64,000 nucleotides of DNA, from positions 1,798,001-1,862,000 of the forward strand of contig CBDDKB010000002.1 of assembly GCA_965229935.1 (NCBI GenBank), in the 5' to 3' direction. The notes beneath the pieces were generated by a model. The model made no database searches. It worked only from the letters and a program-made list of their open reading frames with translations, and was not told the DNA's origin. Source of the stretch: SPJN01 sp965229935 (GTDB lineage: Bacteria; Pseudomonadota; Alphaproteobacteria; SPJN01). This document shows, piece by piece, positions 7,692-16,872 of this stretch. Positions within the stretch are counted from its first letter, which is position 1; each line of letters begins with the position of its first letter. The translations under genes were made by a program, and so were the position numbers.

Positions 7692-9084
7692 TCAGATCCT
7701 GCCAATCAAAGTTTTCATCACATAAAGGTATCAGCATCAAAACCGTGTCACCGATTGTAATGCGATCACGAGCCTTAAGCTGCTTTGGTTCAAGCAATGG
7801 CTTGTCATCAAGATAGGTTAGGTTGGTGCCGCCACCATGCTGCACATAAAATTCACGCCCGCGCGGATCATAAATCACTGTCGCATGAATACCGCGAGAG
7901 ACTTGCGAATCCCCAAAGGTCAGCGCCACCCGCAATTCAGCCGCCCGCCCAATGGGATTGGTGCCATAGCCAAGCGGCAAACAATTGCCCACACCGGGAC
8001 CTTCAACAATCACCAGCCAGCCAACAACCGGGTTGGCCATCGCATCAATCGGTTCTTCTATTTTGGGCGCACCTGCAATTTTCACATCGGTTAAGGGGGC
8101 AACAGGCTTGTTCGTCTTGCGGCGGGAGCCGAAAATCCGCGTCGCCTCGTCTTCCCCGGCGTCAGACTGCATGCCTGATTTTTTGACGGTGCTGACGGGG
8201 GTTATCTGCTCTGCCTCGTCATCAATGACAGGCGCGGGCCCGTCATCCATATCTGAATCTGTCGGGGCATCAACTTCCTCACCCTGATCAGACTGCATAT
8301 CCGGCCCGTCATTTTGGTCAGGCTCATCATAAACCGCAGCAATCTCACCTATGTCGCCTTCGTCCTCGTCATCACCTGACGGAAGGATATCTTCATACTT
8401 GCCCGCATCAGTCATCAATTTCGGGCTAAGCGTTTTGACCCGCGATACGGGATCATCCTCAATCGATTTTGTTGAAGACTTTGATGGCCTGATAACAATG
8501 TCCGGCTTGGTAATTTCTTCTTCTTTGACCGGATCAGGCGTCGATTCAGGCTCTGGCTCTGGTTCGGCAACAGCTTCAGGCGCAGGCTCAGGCTCTGGCG
8601 TAGAGTCTTCTGGGGCGGGCTCTGGCGTAGGTTCTGGAGTAGATTGGCCCCGCCCTAAAATCATGGTTTCTTCGTCCGACGCATCATAGGCAGCCGGCGG
8701 GGTTTGCACGGCAGGGTCGCTATCTGCGTCCCCTTTGCCCAGCACCATGGTTTCTTCATTTTCGTCGTAGGGCGCATCAGCAGAAGCGTCACTGGCAGGG
8801 GTCGCAGGCTCTTCCTTTGGCGCATTGGACGCGCCGGACGCGTTGGGCGCGGGGTCCGCTGCACCGCGCAGGCCCATTTTAGTGTCATTATCAAGCTGGA
8901 TGGTCGCGTCTTCTGACCGGGCAGAGACAGGCTCGTCACTTAACAGGGGCTTAAGCGGTTCAATCTCACCCTTAAGGCCGCCGCCTGGGTTGGCGACGCT
9001 AACGGGCATATCGGGCAAAACAACCTTGCTTTGCCCCTTATCCTTTTTGCCCTTCTTTTTATCCTTACTCCAGAAACCAGCCAT
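7681..9084 (-). CDS. FHA-domain protein with long acidic linker and repeated ET phospho-motifs
   Basis: 467 aa. Lys-rich N-terminus (SKDKKKGKKDKGQSK), then about 330 residues of low-complexity acidic, Pro/Glu-rich sequence, then one FHA domain (about 355-455; GR 379-380, SQVSRGIH 393-400, Asn421). The linker holds repeated threonine motifs: EETMVLGKG (Thr112), EETMILGRG (Thr140), DEATRIFGS (Thr315) and a weaker EDATIQL (Thr61). These resemble the ET phospho-sites of GarA/OdhI-type FHA proteins, so it is probably a substrate of the adjacent kinase and may bind its own or a partner's FHA domain. It overlaps the phosphatase start. Confidence 0.85.
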   Translation of the reverse strand: MAGFWSKDKKKGKKDKGQSKVVLPDMPVSVANPGGGLKGEIEPLKPLLSDEPVSARSEDATIQLDNDTKMGLRGAADPAPNASGASNAPKEEPATPASDASADAPYDENEETMVLGKGDADSDPAVQTPPAAYDASDEETMILGRGQSTPEPTPEPAPEDSTPEPEPAPEAVAEPEPEPESTPDPVKEEEITKPDIVIRPSKSSTKSIEDDPVSRVKTLSPKLMTDAGKYEDILPSGDDEDEGDIGEIAAVYDEPDQNDGPDMQSDQGEEVDAPTDSDMDDGPAPVIDDEAEQITPVSTVKKSGMQSDAGEDEATRIFGSRRKTNKPVAPLTDVKIAGAPKIEEPIDAMANPVVGWLVIVEGPGVGNCLPLGYGTNPIGRAAELRVALTFGDSQVSRGIHATVIYDPRGREFYVQHGGGTNLTYLDDKPLLEPKQLKARDRITIGDTVLMLIPLCDENFDWQDLNDE

Positions 9085-9120
9085 AATTCCAGCCCCGCTT
9101 ACTCTCCCCCAAAAGTTATC

Positions 9121-9405
9121 CTAGGTCTTATGCGATATTTTGGCGGACCTGCGCTCCATCGCATCCTCCGCCGTCAATTCCTGCTCTCCCAGCTTTATTG
9201 GTTGGGTTGGCTCTACAAAAGATTGGCGCACCCGCACCCATTCCCCATTATCCAGTTTGAACGACCCCGCGCGGGAGTTGCAATCCGTCAGATAATACCG
9301 CCCATCGGCTGAAACCGACAATTCAGCATGAAGGCGCGACACGCTATTATGATCTACGATGATCTCGCATGTTATGCCCCTGCCTATGCGGTAGGATCGG
9401 ATCAT
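9121..9405 (-). CDS. Stand-alone FHA-domain protein
   Basis: 94 aa, essentially one FHA domain: YRIGRG near residue 5, HNSVSRLHAELSV near 19, and the DCNSRAGSFKLDNGEW strand pair around 40. FHA domains bind phosphothreonine peptides. It overlaps the upstream kinase gene by 4 nt (ATGA), so it is coupled to it and is probably the kinase's adaptor. The recognition residues Arg, Ser and Arg-x-x-His are present; Asn lies in DCNSRAGS instead of the more usual N-G. No membrane segment. Confidence 0.85.
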   Translation of the reverse strand: MIRSYRIGRGITCEIIVDHNSVSRLHAELSVSADGRYYLTDCNSRAGSFKLDNGEWVRVRQSFVEPTQPIKLGEQELTAEDAMERRSAKISHKT

Positions 9406-12374
9406 TGCCCCTCCCCATCAACTAGGTCACGAACAACGCGGAACCCGTTCGTGTTGGCGCGCACAATGCCGAACATTTTTGAACGACGTTCAAGCGTGCT
9501 GTAATCCACAGCATTGCGCCACGACCCGCCACGCAAAATACGCCAATTGCAATCACCGCCAGAATCCCATGATTTCCGGTTTGAAGGCGCACCTGTATAA
9601 TCATCATGCCAGCAATCCGATACCCATTCAGCGGCATTACCATGCATGTCATAAAGACCGAATTTGTTCGGCTTATAGGATTTCACCGGCGCCGTTGTTT
9701 GACCATGCTGGTCTGTACAGCCATCCTTGCCCCAGTCAAAACCAGATTCCTTGCCCGCCACATTACCATGGGCACAGATTTCTTTTTCATTGTCGCCGAA
9801 TGAATAGACTGTCGTGGCACCACCGCTGGCAGCATATTGCCATTCAGCCTCGCTCAACAACCGATAGGGCTTGCCCGTGCGTGCTGACAAGAAACCAACA
9901 TAGCCTTGTGCATCGGCAAAGCTGACACCGACAACCGGCAATTGCCCCTTACCAAATGCAGGATCACCCTTATGCTGACAAGCAAAGGCCGCAACACAGG
10001 CATCCCATTCGTCGAATGTCACTTCCGAAACCGCAACTGCGAACGGCTTGTCGACCGTCACCGTGCGCACCGTGTTTTCGCCCGTTTTGCTTTTGGCGTT
10101 CATCGTCAGCGACCCCGTCGGCAGCACCTTCAGCGGCGGACAGGATTCGCAATCCTTGATGATGCTGCCAATCTTGACTTCCTTACCCGGACGGGCAGAG
10201 GTTTCTTTTAGCGCGGACAGCAATTCACTTGATAGCTCACCGGTGACCTTGCGGCCCGTCTCTTGTTCAAACAATTCAATGGCAGCTTCGGTTGCCTTGT
10301 CATAATCACCGGTTTGCTTGACGGCATAGCCAAGACGGGCAAGCTCTTTTTGAATGTCGCGGGTCAAGGCCTTCTCAGCATCGGCCATTGCGGCCATTTG
10401 TTTGGCCTGTTTCAAATTTTCGCGTGCTTCGCCCGCATAGCGACCATCAGGGTAGCGGTCGAGATAGGCTTCGTATGACCCCGCGGACCGTGCCTTTTTG
10501 GCCTTCGCCCACAGGCGGTCCTCTGCCACCTGACGCAGATTAGACATCAGAATCAGATCAACCTTGGACGATTTGGGCAAGCCAACCTCGCCGCGGAATT
10601 TTTCAATTGCCGCATTGGTCTTGGCGGTGGCTTTGCCTGATCGATTATCGATATCATAGCCCATCTGGGCCAGCAGTTCCTGCGCTTCCTTGCGCAGGAC
10701 GGCTTCTTCACGGTCCCGCTTGGCTTTTTCTTCTGCCTTGCGCACAGAATTCAGCCGATCAAAGGCCCGCGTTGCCTGTGCAACATGGCGCCCCTTGGGG
10801 AAGTTTTTCAGATAGGCACGATAAGAATCCAGCGTATGGGCAGCCTGTGCCTTGGCATAGGCCTCATCATCCTTGGCAAGTTGTGCGGCACGCTTTTCAG
10901 CCTCGTTCAGGCGCGCTTCGTCAGCCTGCAATTGCTTGATCGCCGCTTCTGCCTTGTCACGGTAAAGCCCGTCTGCCCATTCTTTCAAATAGGCACCATA
11001 GCCGCTGACCGTATGGCCGCCTGATGCTTCAAGCCAGGCTTTCTGGTCGGCCCGATCACGTTCGACTTTCAGTCGTTGCAGCGTTGTTGCATCGGCAACG
11101 CCTGATTGCGGCAATCCTTTATCAAGTTGGAAACGCGTCAGTTCAAGTTTGGTCCGCGCATCCATTTCGCCGTTTTCAGCAACGCGGTAGCCCAAAATCT
11201 TCAACTGACGCTGAACGTCCTTCACCTGTTCGGGTGTCAACTTCACTTCAGCCGTTTGCGGGACAGATGTTTGCGTACCGCCCGATGTGGTCGTACCGCC
11301 GTTACCGCCGCCATCAGTGCCGCCACCGCCAAGCGCGAAATAACCGCCAGCGCCAAGCCCGGCTGCCACCAATAGGCCCAAGCCGACGAACAGACCGGTT
11401 TTGCCGCCGCCACCGCCTGATTTAGGTTCACCTGAGGTAACATTCAGACGGCTGGTTTCACTAACGCGGCTGCGACCACCGCCCATGGACAAAACATTTT
11501 CCGGCACTTCGCCGAACATTTCGATCCAGTCAGGAATGTTTTGGGGCCGATCAGCCTCACGCACCGCAAGGGCGGCATCAAGGGCCGCCAAAAATTCGGG
11601 GCTTGCCTTGCCCTTGGCCGCCTCAACCGCCGGGACCATTTCATCATCAAGAATACGGTCTGTTGCATCCTCGGGTGTATGGCCCATCAAACAGCGATAG
11701 CCAACCGCGCCCAGCGCATAAATATCAGTCCACGGGCCCTGATTGCCCTTGGTCGAATATTGTTCGATCGGCGCATAGCCCGGCGTCACGATAGAGGTGA
11801 CAGACAGGCTTTTATTATTCATCGCCTGACGGGCGGCACCGAAGTCGATCAGGACCGGGGTGCCATCTGTGCGGATCATGATATTGCCGGGCTTAATATC
11901 CCGATGTAGCACATCGCCTGAATGAATGACATTCAAACCGGACAGAACGGGCATCAAAATACCGCGCAATTGCGGTTCAGTAATGGTGCCCTGACGACCA
12001 AGATAGGCAGACAGGCTTTCGCCTTCTGCATAGTCCATCACGATGTAACCGGTGCCGTGATTACGGAAGAAGCGATAAACCTTGATAATATTGGGATGGT
12101 CAAAGCGGGCCAACACGCGCGCCTCTTCCAAGAACCGGTCCAAGCCCCATTCAAAGTCTGATTGGTCGCCAGACGAATGCGGCGCCACGGTTGACCCGTC
12201 TATACGGGTTGCCAATTCACGCGGCAAATATTCCTTGATCGCAACCTGCTTATCCAGATTGTGATCAAACCCAAGATAGGTGATACCGAAGCCGCCAGCA
12301 CCCAGCACCCGAACAAGTTCATATTCGTCGATGCGGTAACCGCGCGGTAGGGCATTCGTATGCTCTGAAGCCAT
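9402..12374 (-). CDS. Transmembrane Ser/Thr kinase with peptidoglycan-binding and FGE-like domains
   Basis: 990 aa. Cytoplasmic Hanks-type kinase at about 18-285: P-loop GAGGFG 25-30, VAIK Lys47, HRDIKPGN 157-164, DFG 177-179, TPGYAPIEQY in the activation segment. A Gly-rich linker and one transmembrane helix (about 326-348) follow. The outside part has three PG_binding_1-like repeats (QRQLKILGYRV, QELLAQMGYDI, QKELARLGYAV), helical spacers, and a C-terminal formylglycine-generating-enzyme fold (GVSFADAQGYVGFLS, RLLSEAEWQYAASGG, LYDMHGNAAEWVSD, ILRGGSW, NGFRVVRD). The segment before GFR has no Cys, so it is probably a ligand-binding rather than a catalytic domain. Likely a cell-wall-sensing kinase. 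Confidence 0.92.
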   Translation of the reverse strand: MASEHTNALPRGYRIDEYELVRVLGAGGFGITYLGFDHNLDKQVAIKEYLPRELATRIDGSTVAPHSSGDQSDFEWGLDRFLEEARVLARFDHPNIIKVYRFFRNHGTGYIVMDYAEGESLSAYLGRQGTITEPQLRGILMPVLSGLNVIHSGDVLHRDIKPGNIMIRTDGTPVLIDFGAARQAMNNKSLSVTSIVTPGYAPIEQYSTKGNQGPWTDIYALGAVGYRCLMGHTPEDATDRILDDEMVPAVEAAKGKASPEFLAALDAALAVREADRPQNIPDWIEMFGEVPENVLSMGGGRSRVSETSRLNVTSGEPKSGGGGGKTGLFVGLGLLVAAGLGAGGYFALGGGGTDGGGNGGTTTSGGTQTSVPQTAEVKLTPEQVKDVQRQLKILGYRVAENGEMDARTKLELTRFQLDKGLPQSGVADATTLQRLKVERDRADQKAWLEASGGHTVSGYGAYLKEWADGLYRDKAEAAIKQLQADEARLNEAEKRAAQLAKDDEAYAKAQAAHTLDSYRAYLKNFPKGRHVAQATRAFDRLNSVRKAEEKAKRDREEAVLRKEAQELLAQMGYDIDNRSGKATAKTNAAIEKFRGEVGLPKSSKVDLILMSNLRQVAEDRLWAKAKKARSAGSYEAYLDRYPDGRYAGEARENLKQAKQMAAMADAEKALTRDIQKELARLGYAVKQTGDYDKATEAAIELFEQETGRKVTGELSSELLSALKETSARPGKEVKIGSIIKDCESCPPLKVLPTGSLTMNAKSKTGENTVRTVTVDKPFAVAVSEVTFDEWDACVAAFACQHKGDPAFGKGQLPVVGVSFADAQGYVGFLSARTGKPYRLLSEAEWQYAASGGATTVYSFGDNEKEICAHGNVAGKESGFDWGKDGCTDQHGQTTAPVKSYKPNKFGLYDMHGNAAEWVSDCWHDDYTGAPSNRKSWDSGGDCNWRILRGGSWRNAVDYSTLERRSKMFGIVRANTNGFRVVRDLVDGEGQ

Positions 12375-13993
12375 TAGTTTGTTCCGGTCTCATGCTTGAG
12401 CTTGCTGACGCGCGCCTTGACGCGGCCCAGCTTAATCTCGTCTTCCATCCTCAGCCTATTGGGCTTATAGGCCAAAAGCGCGACCCCGTTCAACAAAGTT
12501 CCATTGGTTGAATTCAGGTCCTCGATTTCAAAGCATTGATTTTGCCAGCGAATTCTAAAATGTCGACGTGACAATTCGGGCGATTCAATCACATGATCGA
12601 CCAAGCCTTTGTGGCGCCCAAAAGTGACCCCGAACCAGGTTTGGCCCAGTTTCGCGGCATCAAGTTCATATTGCACCTGATGGCCGTCAGACATGGTGAC
12701 AATCAGCAAAAGCCCATGGTCTGCTGGCGACCCGGGCGGCGCAATGGTTGACCGGCGACGCACTGCATCATTCGTTGCCCCCGCAGCGCTGCGGTTTGAC
12801 GGCATCACGGTGCGCGATACCTGCTCAACCACCTGAATCAATTGTTGGCGCGGTTTGCGCAAGGCCAGCCCCAGCGTCAACAAGGTCAACAGGACCGTCA
12901 CACCAACGCCGATCACAATCGACAGATTGACCTTTCGTTGGCGTGCCCGTTCTTCTTCCTGTTTGGCCTGTTCGGCAGCCAGCTTGTCTTCCTGCGCCTT
13001 TAGTTGCGCCTTCAGACGCTCCGCCTCTTTCGTAGCAGCTTCGGCTTCCTTAGCGGCCGCCTCGGCCTGTGCCTGCGCTTCTTTCGTCGTCTCTAGCGCG
13101 TCCTGCGCCTTTTGATTGGCGTCATCGGCGCTTCTGCGGGCACTGTCGGCGCTTTTGCGGGCACTGTCGGCGCGCTTGCGGGCTTCTTCGTCGGGTCCGG
13201 CGACATTGGTTTTACAGGTCTGCTTTGTGGTCACAGGCTTTAAGCCCAGATCCTTCAACTGCTCTGACCCCATGAATCTTACAAGCGTCGTCGTGTGGAT
13301 CGCGACGTATAAGGCCTCGCCCCCGGCACCGCCATAGCCTTGCGCAGCAACGCCGACGACACGGCCACAATCATCCAAAAGCGGCCCGCCGGACGAGCCA
13401 CGATTGATCACCGCATCACTTTGCACCACGCGGCGTGCGCGGGCGCGGTCATTTTCCAGCAACGAAACAACACCACTGGTTGCACATGTATGCAGGGTGC
13501 GTCCCCCTGCTGCGGCATCACATTTTGCTGAGAACCCAACCACATTCACGTTGGAGGCACGCGGCGGATCACCCATAAACAGCGTCAATGGCGGGCGCGT
13601 CACGCCCTGCACACTTAAAAGCGCCAGATCCATCTGCTTTGACTGCCACAGGACCCGCCCCTCATACCCGCTGACATCGCCGCTGGGGCGAATGACGATC
13701 CGGTCGGCCCCGGCAATGACATGGTAATTGGTGGCGATGATGCCATCATTGGTCACAAAGAAGCCTGACCCAAAGCTGCGCCCTACCTCAATCCGTACGA
13801 TGGACCGTTCAACCTTGTCCACATCAAGCGCCGCATGGGCAGGGACAAGGGCACCAAACAAGACAAAAGCCGCCGAAATGAAAAGGGCGGCAGCCCTGCG
13901 CCAAGCGGCGAGCCACCGTCCCAATCCCCGTGTGCTTTTGTCAAGGGACGGAACGCCCCCCCACCGGGCGCGGCCGCCAGAACGCAATATCAC
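12374..13993 (-). CDS. Membrane-bound trypsin-like serine protease with cytoplasmic FHA domain
   Basis: 539 aa. N-terminal signal/anchor (about 33-55) and a periplasmic trypsin-like domain with an intact triad: His91 in ATNYHVIAG, Asp122 in KQMDLALL, Ser201 in NRGSSGGPLLD. A long Ala/Glu/Lys coiled coil (about 265-350) follows, then a transmembrane helix (LSIVIGVGVTVLLTLLTLG) and a cytoplasmic FHA domain (FGRHKG, SPELSRRHFRI, DLNSTNGTLLNG). The layout links periplasmic proteolysis to phosphothreonine binding inside the cell. It overlaps the pseudoprotease gene by 4 nt and abuts the kinase gene (shared base 12374), so it is in one operon. Confidence 0.9.
   Translation of the reverse strand: MILRSGGRARWGGVPSLDKSTRGLGRWLAAWRRAAALFISAAFVLFGALVPAHAALDVDKVERSIVRIEVGRSFGSGFFVTNDGIIATNYHVIAGADRIVIRPSGDVSGYEGRVLWQSKQMDLALLSVQGVTRPPLTLFMGDPPRASNVNVVGFSAKCDAAAGGRTLHTCATSGVVSLLENDRARARRVVQSDAVINRGSSGGPLLDDCGRVVGVAAQGYGGAGGEALYVAIHTTTLVRFMGSEQLKDLGLKPVTTKQTCKTNVAGPDEEARKRADSARKSADSARRSADDANQKAQDALETTKEAQAQAEAAAKEAEAATKEAERLKAQLKAQEDKLAAEQAKQEEERARQRKVNLSIVIGVGVTVLLTLLTLGLALRKPRQQLIQVVEQVSRTVMPSNRSAAGATNDAVRRRSTIAPPGSPADHGLLLIVTMSDGHQVQYELDAAKLGQTWFGVTFGRHKGLVDHVIESPELSRRHFRIRWQNQCFEIEDLNSTNGTLLNGVALLAYKPNRLRMEDEIKLGRVKARVSKLKHETGTN
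13125..13187 (-). repeat. Three 21-bp tandem repeats within the protease coiled coil
   Basis: Units beginning tcggcgctt at 13125, 13146 and 13167 differ by a few bases and encode heptads of the type ADSARKS / ADSARRS. Heptad-length in-frame duplication extends the coiled-coil stalk and could vary in copy number between strains. Confidence 0.8.
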
Positions 13994-15627
13994 AAAATTT
14001 CAACCTTCAATTTAACACTGCCAAAGAAGACAGAATCACCATCGCGGATTTGAACCGGGTTACCTTGCCCAGCGGGCGCGCCATTCACCATGGTCCCGTT
14101 GGTGGAGCCCATATCCTCGATCATATAACCGCCTGAGCTGACGCGGATCGCAGCATGGGCGCGGGACATTTCGGCATCATTGATCAACACATCTGAATGT
14201 GACGGGCTACGGCCCAGAATGATCGATGATTTTGCTGCCAAATCCTTACCGGGCACGGTCACTTTCAAAGGCTGATTATCACTGTCGAGGCCGCTTAGCA
14301 CAACGTCAGGATTATTGCCGCTGCTGCCCGGTGAGGCTGCGGCGGCGTGATCAGCGCGCGGCGTCCGGCGCCGTACAGCGGTCAGTTCTTCCTGCATTTC
14401 GGTTGTGGACTGACGGCCCTTAATCACCTTGAACAGGACAAAGCCGATGATGGCGATGGCAATCAGCGCGCCGACACCAACAATGATCTGCATCATTTGT
14501 TGCTTATCGGCCGCCTCTTCTTCACCAACAGTGCGTTCGGCACCTGCGGCCTGCAACTCACCGCGCATGGCGGCAAGGTGGGCATCTTTTTGATTGGCAA
14601 GCTGTTCAAGCTGCGCTGCATAGGCGGCAGCAGCGCCCGCCCGTTCACGCGCGGCGGTGGCCGCAGCCTCTGCCCCGGCTGTGTTACCGCCTGAGGCACG
14701 GACGGATTGCAAGAATGCCTCAGCCTCGCGGGCGGCCTGCTCAGCCTCGTTTGCGGCCTGACGGGCAACCTGTGCATCCAAACGTGCATCGCGGGCCGCA
14801 TTCATGGCTGCTTCCATGGCCGGGTCAACTGATTGCGACCCGGTGGTCTGCGGTGCCGTTGCGGGCATACCAGACGGCATCCCGGTCGGCGCCTGTGCTG
14901 CAGGGGCCTGTGTCCCTGCAGTGTTCACACCCACCGTACAAACAGATGTGGTCTGGCGCATATCAACGCCCGACGCATTCATAAAGTTCATCATGTCGTC
15001 AAAGACCGGCGCCTGACCCGCCGCCCCTGAGGAGGAACGGTTCATGGACAGAACTTCGCCACAGCCGTTGACAAGCGGGCTGCCAAGACCGTTCGCAGGC
15101 ACAGCGGCGCTGTGGCTTGACGTCATGGCCCCACTGGAGGTCTGGCTGACATCACCCATTGCACCGGGGACAGAGGACAGAGTTTCAGCCTGGCCGTTCA
15201 CACTCATAGCCAGGATGGCAAACACGCCAGCACCGGGCGCGGCGGGGCCCTGCGCAATTATTGCGGGGATCGCAATATCAAGACCGGGCGCAGAAATAAT
15301 CGCAATATCGAGCAAGCGGTTTTCGCGATGAAGCGCCGCCAGCGTGGCCGTGCCGCCGGGACTTGAAACCTTGATCTGATCGGCCCCTGCAATCAAGGTT
15401 GAGGAGGTCAGGATATCCCCAAGGTCAGACACGATGGTGCCCGTCCCTACCGCCGTTTCGCTGCCATTCTTAAAGACATGAACCGAAACGATAGATTTAT
15501 TCAGGCTGGATAGATCAAGCGCGCGCGCCGCACCTGACGCCAAAACCGTCGCCGTGACGACAAGACTGAGCGCAAGCCCCATAACCAGTTTTGAAATCCG
15601 ATTTAATGATCCGTCCAGTCCCCGCAT
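13990..15627 (-). CDS. Trypsin-like pseudoprotease with cytoplasmic FHA domain
   Basis: 545 aa and the same architecture as the protease downstream: signal/anchor (about 12-36), trypsin-like domain, Ala/Glu coiled coil (about 270-355), transmembrane helix (IIVGVGALIAIAIIGFVLF) and FHA domain (ILGRSPSHSDV, DAEMSRAHAAIRV, DMGSTNGTMVNG). The catalytic His position reads Thr77 (LTSSTLIAG) and the Ser position Leu181 (NGLGSP); Asp107 is retained. It should be proteolytically dead and may bind or regulate its active paralogue. It is first in the minus-strand signalling operon. Confidence 0.88.
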   Translation of the reverse strand: MRGLDGSLNRISKLVMGLALSLVVTATVLASGAARALDLSSLNKSIVSVHVFKNGSETAVGTGTIVSDLGDILTSSTLIAGADQIKVSSPGGTATLAALHRENRLLDIAIISAPGLDIAIPAIIAQGPAAPGAGVFAILAMSVNGQAETLSSVPGAMGDVSQTSSGAMTSSHSAAVPANGLGSPLVNGCGEVLSMNRSSSGAAGQAPVFDDMMNFMNASGVDMRQTTSVCTVGVNTAGTQAPAAQAPTGMPSGMPATAPQTTGSQSVDPAMEAAMNAARDARLDAQVARQAANEAEQAAREAEAFLQSVRASGGNTAGAEAAATAARERAGAAAAYAAQLEQLANQKDAHLAAMRGELQAAGAERTVGEEEAADKQQMMQIIVGVGALIAIAIIGFVLFKVIKGRQSTTEMQEELTAVRRRTPRADHAAAASPGSSGNNPDVVLSGLDSDNQPLKVTVPGKDLAAKSSIILGRSPSHSDVLINDAEMSRAHAAIRVSSGGYMIEDMGSTNGTMVNGAPAGQGNPVQIRDGDSVFFGSVKLKVEIL

Positions 15628-15995
15628 GACCCGCTCCCTAAAATTGCCACTGATGGTCGATTTACCGATGCTTTGAAGCAGAGCTGATCTTGCTGAAAAA
15701 CAAAGGATTTGCCAAGTGCGTTCCGGCGTTTAGGCGGCAATTTCGGCGGAAAAATGTGATCTGCGCACATTTTTTCCGATTCACGGTCCCACAAGACAGG
15801 CCAAGATCAGCATTGATTTGCAAGTTTCACAAAAAATGCATAAAAAACGGGCAGTTGCTGGCTATGTAATGATGCAACACTTTGGTTGAATTTTGCCACA
15901 CACATTCTGCCACCCCTTGTCAGGCAGAGTGTTTTAGTTAATGTTTGGCGCGAATACCCTAAGATTCATTCGCTTGATTCCGTGGAGGAACCCTG
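15628..15995. promoter_or_regulatory. Divergent intergenic region between signalling operon and OmpA-type lipoprotein
   Basis: 368 bp without a convincing gene. It must hold the promoters of the leftward FHA/kinase operon and the rightward lipoprotein gene. The middle part (about 15800-15960) is AT-rich. A strong Shine-Dalgarno GGAGGA lies at about 15984, six bases before ATG 15996. I could not choose reliable -35/-10 pairs. Confidence 0.5.
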
Positions 15996-16847
15996 ATGCG
16001 TAAGATTTTGATTTCTGTGGCCATGCTTGGCCTTGGCGCCTGTGCACTGCCGGGAACAATGGATGCAGATGCCATTGCCGGTCTGTCTGGGGCCTCCTCA
16101 CCCTTTAACGACGCCCTGCACACTGGCTATTCAGCACTGGGTAAAGGCGAATATAACGAAGCTGACTGGTGCGATGGCGACCATTTCCTTGGTAAAGCCG
16201 AAGCCGTTGGCACAGGCGGATCAATCGGTCCTGACATGGCAGATTCTCGCCGCCTGCCCGAAGAACACCGCGCTGCAGCCGCTTCCTACTACACACGCCT
16301 AACGGACGCGTTGGCATCAGACGCTGCTGCCAAAATGCCGATGGTCGCTGCGAAGGCACAGGTTGCCTATGACTGCTGGTTGCAGGAAGTTGAAGAAAAT
16401 CACCAGCCTGAAGACATCGCCGCATGTCAGGGCGACCTTGACGCTGCATTGGCACAGCTTGCTGCCAAGCCGATGGCAAAACCCGTCAAGAAAGCACCGC
16501 TGGTCCAGCCGAAAGGCCCGAACCGCTTTGTTGTTTGGTTCGACCTTGATTCAGCCACCGTCACTGCCGATGCCGGTACCATCATCAAGCGCGTTGCAGA
16601 TGCCTATGGCTCACGCAAGTCCAAGATGATCCAACTGGTTGGTCACACCGACACATCAGGTGCCGACGCCTACAATAAACAGCTATCCATCTGGCGCGCA
16701 GAAGCCGTTAAGGATGCGCTGGTCAAGGAAGGCGTTGCAGGCGACAAGATTTCAACCAAGGGCGCTGGCGAAGACCTGCCCGCAGTTAAAACCGGCAATG
16801 GCGTTGTGAACGCTGCTAACCGCCGTGTGGAAATCCGCCTGAAATAA
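15996..16847 (+). CDS. OmpA-family peptidoglycan-associated lipoprotein
   Basis: 283 aa. Lipoprotein signal with lipobox LGAC (Cys16), so probably lipid-anchored in the outer membrane. The middle is Ala-rich and helical. The C-terminal OmpA/Pal domain (about 175-283) reads FVVWFDLDSATV, LVGHTDTSGADAYNKQLSIW and ANRRVEIRLK, including the peptidoglycan-binding Asp and Arg positions (TDTSG and NRRVEI). It should tether the outer membrane to the cell wall. A Rho-independent terminator follows. It is divergent from the kinase/FHA operon, which also binds peptidoglycan, so a functional link is possible but not shown. Confidence 0.9.
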   Translation: MRKILISVAMLGLGACALPGTMDADAIAGLSGASSPFNDALHTGYSALGKGEYNEADWCDGDHFLGKAEAVGTGGSIGPDMADSRRLPEEHRAAAASYYTRLTDALASDAAAKMPMVAAKAQVAYDCWLQEVEENHQPEDIAACQGDLDAALAQLAAKPMAKPVKKAPLVQPKGPNRFVVWFDLDSATVTADAGTIIKRVADAYGSRKSKMIQLVGHTDTSGADAYNKQLSIWRAEAVKDALVKEGVAGDKISTKGAGEDLPAVKTGNGVVNAANRRVEIRLK

Positions 16848-16872
16848 TTTCAGGACATTCTGAACACCAAAG

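Noticed and set aside
8351..8689. Ser/Gly-rich plus-strand frame
   Set aside because: Complement of the Pro/Glu repeat region of the FHA protein.
6705..15627. Type VI secretion cluster (PpkA/PppA/Fha set)
   Set aside because: Kinase, phosphatase and FHA proteins are present, but no TssB, TssC, Hcp, VgrG, ClpV or TssM-like gene is visible in the window.
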